Shown: positions 57,401 through 64,000 of the stretch, one piece after another
How positions within the stretch are numbered: position 1 is the stretch's first letter
Layout: each line of letters starts with the position of its first letter
Origin: Oncomelania hupensis
Taxonomy: Eukaryota > Mollusca > Gastropoda > Littorinimorpha > Pomatiopsidae
Direction: 5' to 3'
Length of the DNA: 64,000 bases
Assembly: GCA_036898135.1 (NCBI GenBank)
Contig: CM072525.1
Span: forward strand, 52,185,799 to 52,249,798
The notes under the pieces: generated by a model
What the model was told of the DNA's origin: nothing
The model's input: only the letters and a program-made list of their open reading frames with translations
Database searches by the model: none
Position numbers and translations under genes: made by a program

Positions 57401-58054
57401 TCATCGCCATGTTCCAGAGGCTATCCGCTGCCCTCGCCAGTCCCACCAGTCTTGCCTGAAAACATGACTACGAACGGGTCGTCGAGGGCTTTGCCAAAAC
57501 AACGAATGAATGTGTCGTCCAAGGTTCCTAGCTAGAGCAGCGGATCCCCTCTGACTCGGATGGATGCCGTCTCGGTTTCTAAGCGAAGGATCTAGCAGCT
57601 GATCATGACTGATGAATGTAATAAATCGGTCTTTCATTTCTATCACTTCTTTGAACAAAACTGCATTGAACAGATCACGTTTTGCCAACAATTCTGGGTC
57701 CTTTACTGGGGCAATTCTGCTTACTACTACCCGAACCTTGGGGCGCTGCTGTCGTAGAGCTCGGATGGCGCTGAGTATGGAAATGACAGCCTGCAAAGGA
57801 TCCTGATGTTGTCTCAGGTTGTTGATGCCACAGTGGATGATGACGGAATCCACATTTTCCTCCATCTTCTGAACTTCATTTTCAACGTCTTCGCATGTCG
57901 GAGTCTTGATTTTGCGGACGTATACTTGGTGGGCTTTTCCTAGTCTTGCAGCATCAATCTCATTCATGATAGAGTCATGGAAAAGCACTACACCTGGAAC
58001 TCTTCTTTGGCGATCACCATTTTTTAAATTGACGTCACCAGTAGATGATGTCAT
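57401..58054 (-). CDS. NL-B ORF1b: SGNH-hydrolase-like protein (unit 3)
   Basis: Intact, 217 codons, one His-to-Arg difference from unit 1. Blocks LFHDSIMNEI, VIIHCGINNL and DGIHPSQRG. Its ATG (58052-58054) overlaps the TGA of ORF1a (58051-58053) as ATGA after a run of seven A on the sense strand, a layout typical of coupled termination-reinitiation. Confidence 0.8.
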   Translation of the reverse strand: MTSSTGDVNLKNGDRQRRVPGVVLFHDSIMNEIDAARLGKAHQVYVRKIKTPTCEDVENEVQKMEENVDSVIIHCGINNLRQHQDPLQAVISILSAIRALRQQRPKVRVVVSRIAPVKDPELLAKRDLFNAVLFKEVIEMKDRFITFISHDQLLDPSLRNRDGIHPSQRGSAALARNLGRHIHSLFWQSPRRPVRSHVFRQDWWDWRGQRIASGTWR

Positions 58055-58599
58055 TTTTTTAAATTCTGTTTTGACATCATTTGGCTCTTTTCTTGACTTT
58101 TGTTTTCATGATTTTTCGAACTGCTTGCCCCGATCAAGTTGGATTGAATGGCAAACATCTTTCGAGCCGTCGGACATTTTTCAGGATGTTTGAGAGACGG
58201 TCGAACCGCTTCAGCGTATGTTCGAGTCGGATTCAATTCGCGCTGAGGTTGCTCATTGCTGGTCCGCATCGAGTCCCTACTGAGCAGTTCTTTGATCAGC
58301 TCCGATTGTTCTTTCACGGTTTTCGCGAGAGATTCAATGCGTTGAAATAAGTCATCAAACAGAGCTTGGAACTCGGGAGTAATAGCCGTACTCACTCGGT
58401 TCATTGAAATAGGCAGGTGAACTGAAGGATGCGAGTCGTCCTTGACAATAACAGAAGAAGCGGTGGTTTCGCTGATCGACTCTTCACCCTCACTTCCCGA
58501 CCTTTCTTGTTGCTCTTGTTGTGTTTCAGATGTTAACATCCTTTTCCTGAGCGCTTCAGCTCGCTTCTTCTTGGCACCGGAACGTGTTGACACCCCCAT
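58051..58599 (-). CDS. NL-B ORF1a: coiled-coil protein (unit 3)
   Basis: 182 codons: basic start, acidic linker, coiled coil (FQRIESLAKTVKEQSELIKE), basic end, finishing NLKK then TGA. The 4-nt overlap with ORF1b looks like the ancestral state; in units 1 and 2 the A-run or its context has changed by one base. Confidence 0.7.
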   Translation of the reverse strand: MGVSTRSGAKKKRAEALRKRMLTSETQQEQQERSGSEGEESISETTASSVIVKDDSHPSVHLPISMNRVSTAITPEFQALFDDLFQRIESLAKTVKEQSELIKELLSRDSMRTSNEQPQRELNPTRTYAEAVRPSLKHPEKCPTARKMFAIQSNLIGASSSKNHENKSQEKSQMMSKQNLKK

Positions 58600-58865
58600 G
58601 TCTTCTCTGAAGAAGTTTTGTTCCTGCTAAGTTCAGCGGTTAGGCTAAACCAATCGCCATCTTGGCGTAGGAATTCTCTTTCTATGTTCTTTCTGCTGTT
58701 GCATGCATTTTTTGTCGTCTTTATTTGTTGTGCTGTTTTTCTTCTGCTGCACAGTGTTCAGTGACCGATCATGTCCTCAACTTTATTATAAGTTCGATGG
58801 TTCCTGTTTTCAAAACAATCACGGCTTATTGTAATCCTCGTGCCGGTTTCTTCTACTTCAACCTC

Positions 58866-58982
58866 TATGGAACTTGCAATATGTAACATGAAAATGAGTG
58901 CCACTCTAGCCCTAACCCTAACCCAAATTCTAAGTACTGTAATCCTAACGCTAATTACACGTATCAACATTTGCCGTAAAAA
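58866..58982. repeat. 115-bp repeat with telomere-type array (unit 3, right)
   Basis: CCCTAACCCTAACCC at 58910-58924. Confidence 0.8.
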
Positions 58983-59062
58983 TTGTATTCCGTATCTTTG
59001 CGTAATAATACAATTATGAATGAGCACAACTATGACCAAATCGACGTACATGCTCCTAATAT

Positions 59063-59194
59063 GACCGCAAGAATTTGGGCTTTCAGCCTGTGCTTGCCAT
59101 CCTCTGTCACCTGCAGTTTACCCTTCAGCTCCTCGATCTGCACGCGCTCCTTTTCCACTTTGAGCTCCAGCTTGGCCTTGTCTAGGTCATGCAC
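59063..59194 (-). pseudogene. Myosin II tail-like exon, second subtype (unit 3)
   Basis: As in unit 2 (VHDLDKAKLELKV, QIEELKGKLQ, TEDGKHRL), with GTG as first codon after TATCAG. Confidence 0.6.
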
Positions 59195-59380
59195 CTGATA
59201 GGGGGAAGAATTGTGAACTGTAAAATGAGACTGTCCCTGCCATTGTCATATTGTGTAAAGAGATTGCATTTTGTATCATATCGCTTACCCTCACCACCAA
59301 ATACAACCAACACTTAATCCCAACAATTACATAATGCAGATGATGTTAAATAAAATGAAGCTAGTAAGCTCACAATTATG

Positions 59381-60217
59381 TTGCCAAATCGATTTGAGCA
59401 TACCTGCGCTCTGTCGCTGTGAGAGTACGAGAGCAGTATGCAACTGGTTTCAAGGTGCCTCCATGATCTTGGAGTAGGACTCCTCCGATCCCATAAGAAC
59501 TCGCGTCGCTGCTCACAACTGTCGGCTTTGATGGGTCGAAGTAGACAAGCGTTGGTGCGTTCGTTAACAGTTTCTTCACCTGCTCTACGGCGTTTGCTTG
59601 CGCTGGGCCCCAAGTCCAGGCCCGTTCTTTCTCGAGAAGTTCAGTCACTGGCTGTAACACAGTCGAGAGATTTGGCAGGTAGCGCCCCAGGAAATTCACC
59701 ATTCCCAAGAAGCGCCTCAGTTCATTCACATCAGTTGGATCCGGCATCTTCAGGATTGCGTCGACCTTTCTCGGGTCTGGCCGAACTCCATCACGACTGA
59801 TGATGTAGCACAGAAATTCTGTCTCTGGCTTTGAGAACACACACTTTTCTTTTTTGAGTTTCAGTCCAGCTTCAGTCAGCTTGTCGATGGTGGCGATGAG
59901 ATGTTTCTGGTGATCGTTCTCATTGTCACTATACACCAGAATATCGTCGAAGTAGCACAGAACATGGTCTTGACCTTGGAGAAGAGTTTTCATTGTTCTC
60001 TGGAAGATTTCGGGTGCTGACGAGATCCCGAACGGCAAGCGGCGGTAATAGTACCGGCCAAAAGGGGTTATGAAAGTGGTCAGTTTTACTGACGTTTCAT
60101 CCAGAGGTATCTGATAGAAGCCTGAAGTAGCGTCCAGCTTGCTGTAGACTGCAGAGCCCTTCAGCTTGTGGAGTGCGTCTTCAAGTGTGGGAAGTACGTA
60201 TCGTTCTCTTCTTACTG
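59381..60217 (-). pseudogene. Gypsy RT and RNase H start (copy B, unit 3)
   Basis: Open for its whole length, protein-identical to unit 2 copy B over RT (YFDDILVYS) and RNase H (DASSYGIGG). The frame continues a few codons into the nested element. Confidence 0.85.
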
Positions 60218-60420
60218 CAGCCCTGAAAATGAAAAAAGGTCCCACTTGCCTTTGGCTAGAAACTTAAAAATTTTACTAGCCAAACTAAAAATTTTACTAG
60301 CCAAATAAAAAAAAGTTCATTTTAGCGCACTTGCAATTGGCGACTAAAGATTTTTTTTTAGTCGCCAATTTTTTTTTTCACTAGCCATGGCGACTAAATT
60401 AGTCGCCATTTTCAGGCCTG
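60218..60420. mobile_element. MITE-like element 1, unit 3
   Basis: Same site and TACTG duplication; 203 bp because of shorter A-runs. Confidence 0.85.
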
Positions 60421-60703
60421 TACTGCCATGTTAAGTCTTTTGAAGTCAGTGCAGATTCTGATGTCTCCGTTCTTCTTCTGCACCGGCACCATTGGCGCGC
60501 ACCATTCTGTAGGTTCACGGATTTCTTCGATGATGCCTAGCCTACACGTTGCATACGTGTGAGTTCATTTTTAACTTTGTTCAATAGTGGTATAGGCACA
60601 CGACGTGCGGAGCTCACACTAGAAGGCTGACTGTTTTCTGCGAGACTAATTTGTACGGGATCACATTTCACAGGCGTTTCTGTGAGTTCGCCGAACACTG
60701 TCG

Positions 60704-61110
60704 CAGGGGTGAGATTTAACCCATGAGACTAACTAGCCCGCCGGGCTAGCTAGTAAGTAAAGTGAGGTAGCCCGAATGATTTTTAGGCAGCCCGACAATT
60801 ACAATCGTTCACATATAAAACACAAATTTTGACAATACACGTAATTTGTAGCGGGTGTCTTTAAGCAGACAGCGCGCTTGGCACGAAAGGGAAGTAGGCA
60901 AAGGGAAATAACGCTCGCGTATGCTTCATACTCGTAGCAGACGAACAGTGACCTAAAAACACCCTCGCTTCGAACCGAGCTTCTAAAAGTCTGCAAGTAT
61001 TATCATTTTTTTTAGGTCGCCAGGCGGGCTGGCTCAATTATAAAGTGAGGTCCCCCGAGCCGGTTTTAAGTCGCCTCGGGCGACTGAGCGACCGCTAAAT
61101 CTCACTCCTG
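60704..61110. mobile_element. MITE-like element 2, unit 3
   Basis: Same site and CTGTCG duplication; about 9 bp shorter (loss of TTTCACAAAC near 60862). Confidence 0.85.
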
Positions 61111-62026
61111 CTGTCGGGTTGATATTCATTGAATCGAGTCGCTTGACCAGATTCATGCGCGAAGACGCTTCTCTACTCAGAAGATTATCTGTCTTCCCGC
61201 TGATGACATACATTTCGATTGGAAAGTCTGTTCCATGATGTCGAACGCTGACTCTGAATGTCCCTAAACAGTTCATCACACCTCCTGGACTACGCAATAC
61301 CGCATGCGAAATGCTAAGTTTTGGTTTAGGATGAATAGAGTTGTACGTTTCTGCTGACATGACGCTAACGTCTGCTCCTGTATCAATTTTGTACAGAATG
61401 TTCTTGTCACAGATGTTCAGTTCAATAGTCCACGGTGGTTCAGATCGGATTGGTTCGCTGAGCCGACGAAGATCACTGCTGTGGTCGTTGTGTCAATTTC
61501 TGATGTGGATGTTGATGCTGCGCCATGTGTTGTCGATAGTGTTACACTTTCTTGCCTATCAACTTGCGGAATGTCAAAGCACTCTGCTGATTCGCTGTGT
61601 TCATTCACGACGTTGACTCGTTTCTTAGATCTGCAGACACTAGCGAAGTGTGAGAGCTTATGGCACTTTGCACATTTTTTTCCGAAGGCAGGACACTGTC
61701 TCTTTTTGTGTACAGTTCCACACCTACCACAACTGAACTGATTGCTAGTACTCTGATGCTGATGCTGGGGATGTTTACCCAACAGTTTCTCTCTGTCTCC
61801 TTTGTGATGCGCAACATTGTTAGTGTTACGTGATGACGCGTAGCGATGTTGAACGCGGCTGACATCTTCTTGCTGTTGTTGTGTCACTTGTGATTTCACA
61901 AGTTCATAATGACGTGACATTTCAATGGCACTCTTTAGTGTCAATTCTTTTTCCAACTGTAGCCTTGTTGACAGTTCTTTGTCGCGTAGGCCTAACACCA
62001 ATCTATCTCTGATGCACTCATCTCTA
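61111..62026 (-). pseudogene. Gypsy gag end, knuckle and protease (copy B, unit 3)
   Basis: The knuckle (CGRCGTVHKK, CAKCHKLSHFASVC) is continuous with gag from LVLGLRDKELS; the protease is in a second frame (61034-61360) after the 5-bp insertion near 61444. B-type variants KHPQHQ and RVNVVNEH are present. Confidence 0.8.
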
Positions 62027-62271
62027 CCCAGCTAACCACAATTTCGGGGCCCGATGGGGCCCGCATCAAGCAGCCCGATGGGGCCCGGATCGGGCTACCG
62101 ATCGGGGCCCGATCGGGCAAATGGAAATTGGAACCGACTCGGGCCCGATTCGGGCAAAGATCGGGCGATCGTTGGGCTACCCGAAACTTACCCGATCGTA
62201 ACCCCACGTTCGCCAAACAGTAGCCCGACTTTCGATAAAGATTGGGCGATCGTCGGGGTACCCAAATGTGA
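62027..62271. repeat. GC-rich imperfect repeat built on CCCGATCGGGC
   Basis: About 245 bp with many copies of GGGCCCGAT, ATCGGGC and TCGGGCAAA in both orientations, ending TCGGGGTACCCAAATG. There is no credible protein. It separates the truncated unit 3 from the gypsy LTR. A related TCGGGTACCCAAATG lies in the NL-A spacer at about 15042. Confidence 0.65.
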
Positions 62272-62497
62272 TGTTATTGTTTATGTTTTTGCATGTGTGT
62301 CCTTCACTCTCGCTCACTGCAGAATCGGAGAAGTAGTTCAACTTCAGAGTTATATTGATAATACGTTTTACAGGAAGTATAGCACGACAGAGGAGGGGGG
62401 AGAACACTCTCAATAGTCATAGTAATATAACAGTATCCGTGATGTCTCAGAGGTACTGGGTTCCTGATGTTTCACAGGTACCATGGATATCATTACA
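62272..62497 (-). mobile_element. 3' LTR of a second Ty3/gypsy element
   Basis: On the minus strand it starts TGTAATGATATCC and ends CAATAACA, giving TG...CA ends over 226 bp. A polypurine tract lies directly upstream and an integrase gene further upstream, as expected for a 3' LTR. The partner LTR is outside the window, so identity cannot be checked. Confidence 0.65.
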
Positions 62498-62509
62498 TCC
62501 CTCTTCTTT
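62498..62509 (-). promoter_or_regulatory. Polypurine tract
   Basis: AAAGAAGAGGGA on the minus strand, immediately before the LTR start TGTAATG. It primes plus-strand DNA synthesis in LTR elements. Confidence 0.65.
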
Positions 62510-62898
62510 AGACAAATAAAAATAACCAACTATAAACTTAAAAACTTTTAACCTCGCATTAACTAAAATGAACATAGTCAGGTCCAAGAAATTATTTACC
62601 ACTTATTAATGATGAAACAAAACAATCATTACTGAGCACTACCTTTCCAAGAAAAACAAAACCATTTGCATCTTATACATAAACAACTTTCATAATTATA
62701 ATGCTAATGGCAATAATCTAAAAGCAGTTACTATGGAATAAAGAAAACTGTTCATTAAGACTTTTGTCCTTGTACATATCCTTGTCTCTGTACTGCTTGT
62801 CTCTGCTATATCTGTCTTTATAATATTGAATATATAAAACATATGAAATAAATCAAACACTCAAAGCATGTTTGTCATGTCATCAAATTGTCAAATCA

Positions 62899-63994
62899 TC
62901 AAATGTTTTCAATGAGTCTTTCTGGCTTCTTGATTATTCTCTGGGGCCTCTGATGTGGACTCGGTGTTGGTGCTTCAATCATTGGCTGAAAGTCTGGAGG
63001 TTTTGCTGCTGGTTGGATGTGATCATCATTCTGCTCTGGTGTTGTGGAGATTGGATATGGTGTTCTGGTCTCGATGATTTCAGGTTTGTCACAAAATCTT
63101 ACATGTCGTTCTGTTGGCTTCTGCAGGTTCATCAGATGTCTTCTGTTTCTGCGATAGGTTGCTCCATTGGGTGTTTGGACAACGTATGATCTTGGTGCGT
63201 TGCTGGGTTGTACGACTGTTGCTGGTGTCCATTTTCCTCCTTCTTCTTTTTGCATCATGACAGGTTGACCTTTTGACAATTGTGGGAGATTGCATGTCGC
63301 TGTTCTGTCATGGTACATCTTCTGCTGCTGTTGACGCTTTTCTAGCTGCTTTCTGACTTCTTTCTTCTTGGACAGGGTGTTGGGAATAACAGAGGGAAGG
63401 TTTGTTTTGAGTTTGCGGGAGTATAGGAGTTCAGCTGGAGATGGGAGTTTGTGGTCGATGGGAGTAGATCTGAAAGCAAGAAGTGCTAGGTTGATGTCAG
63501 AGTGACACTCTTTTGCTTTGGTCATAATGTTCTTGACTGTCTGTACAGTTCTCTCAGCTAATCCGTTCGATCTTGGGTATCTTGGTGAGCTTGTAATATG
63601 CTGGAATCCCTGAAAATCTCTGAAACTCAGTGCTGATGTATGGTTTACCGTTGTCACTGACAAGTTTTTCTGGGACCCCATGCTCACCGAAGATTTGACT
63701 GAGGGCAGAGATGATGCTTGTACTTGTTGTTTGGCCTGCTGTTGTTGTGCGGCGTACAAACGGCATTTTTGAATAGTAGTCACAAACAACAATGTAGTCG
63801 CTACCATCCAATGTCATTATGTCAGTGCCTACTGTATGCCAAGGTCGTTCTGGAATCTCATACTGCAACAGTTCTTCATGGGGTTGATTTTTTTGGTGTT
63901 TCAAGCATGTTTCGCAAGTTTTTACGAAGATTTCAATGTCGTGACTTAGACCTGTGTGCTCTGTGGGTTCGGGCATTAAATAGAATAGAACCAA
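62899..63994 (-). pseudogene. Ty3/gypsy integrase, frameshifted
   Basis: From 63994: end of the zinc-binding domain (DIEIFVKTCETCLKHQ, the CX2C part), catalytic core with the first Asp in VGTDIMTLDG and the second in VSDNGKPY. A frameshift at about 63605-63640 moves the rest to the frame ending at 62899: SSPRYPRSNGLAERTVQTVK with the catalytic Glu, then a GPY/F-like module (GGKWTPATVVQPS, YRRNRRHLM). The DDE triad is therefore split over two frames. The 5' zinc ligands and pol lie beyond the window. Sequence style fits Mag-type gypsy elements. Confidence 0.85.
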
Positions 63995-64000
63995 CGTTTC

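Larger units (their letters stand above)
45213..62026. repeat. Large tandem unit 3 (16.8 kb, right end missing)
   Basis: The same order as units 1 and 2 from AGTAAAATGAGACTG up to gag of gypsy copy B, where it breaks at CATCTCTA. It lacks about 300 bp of the NL-A spacer but has the least damaged NL-A ORF1 and NL-B pol. Confidence 0.95.
59381..62026 (-). mobile_element. Ty3/gypsy element copy B, unit 3 (cut at 62026)
   Basis: RNase H start, RT, both nested elements, protease, knuckle and the last part of capsid. It is broken in gag at CATCTCTA, followed by unrelated GC-rich DNA. Gag is in a single frame across the copy A stop (61417-62001: LKSAIEMSRHYEL) until the shared 5-bp insertion near 61444. 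Confidence 0.9.
62272..64000 (-). mobile_element. Second Ty3/gypsy element, 3' part (integrase to LTR)
   Basis: A minus-strand element entering from the right edge: integrase, a non-coding stretch of about 390 bp (62510-62898, nothing seen), polypurine tract, LTR. No envelope-like frame lies between integrase and LTR. Its LTR differs from the LTR remnant of gypsy copies A/B. Confidence 0.8.

Noticed and set aside
62899..63994. An endogenous retrovirus with envelope
   Set aside because: Only integrase, polypurine tract and LTR are seen; no envelope-like frame lies between integrase and LTR, and the core fits Ty3/gypsy.

Overview
This is eukaryotic, repeat-dominated DNA, most likely from a lophotrochozoan animal and probably a mollusc. 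The evidence is RNase H-bearing and CR1/L2-like non-LTR retrotransposons, Ty3/gypsy elements, short TTAGGG-type arrays, AT-rich spacers, (CT)n and (TA)n microsatellites, and the short motif AAGGGAARTAAC familiar from molluscan non-coding DNA. The species call is inference. I see no tRNA, rRNA, CRISPR array, operon or complete host gene. Nearly all coding signal lies on the minus strand and belongs to broken transposons.

Layout. 1-2290 (plus strand) holds the 3' part of an RNase H-encoding non-LTR element followed by a second 5'-truncated copy. 2291-8478 is a tandem array (about 2.3 copies) of a 1.27-kb unit; its first copy is split by a 3.24-kb CR1/L2-like element whose empty site survives in the other copies. 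Each full 1.27-kb unit carries a minus-strand segment that reads like an exon of the coiled-coil tail of a type II myosin heavy chain. Next to the third copy is a segment resembling a myosin N-terminus.

7854-62026 is three tandem copies of an 18.2-19.1 kb unit (7854-26084, 26085-45212, 45213-62026, the last cut short). Each unit reads, left to right: myosin N-terminus-like segment; a 115-bp repeat with CCCTAACCCTAACCC; gypsy copy A; non-LTR family NL-A (pol, spacer, SGNH-hydrolase ORF1); non-LTR family NL-B (pol, spacer, SGNH ORF1b, coiled-coil ORF1a); the 115-bp repeat again; a second subtype of the myosin tail segment; gypsy copy B with two small inverted-repeat elements; and a truncated NL-A. 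Both unit junctions are identical, so one illegitimate join was later copied. Shared and private mutations give an order of events, and there are signs of conversion between gypsy A and B.

62027-64000 leaves the array: a GC-rich imperfect repeat, then a separate minus-strand gypsy element with a 226-bp LTR, a polypurine tract and a frameshifted integrase.

Most notable: (1) two diverged RNase H-bearing retrotransposon families that share an SGNH-hydrolase ORF1, a microsatellite-rich spacer and an EN-RT-RNase H ORF2, one with a 4-nt ATGA overlap between two ORF1 cistrons; (2) duplicated myosin-like exons that differ more inside the exon than in the flanking DNA, mostly at amino-acid-changing sites.
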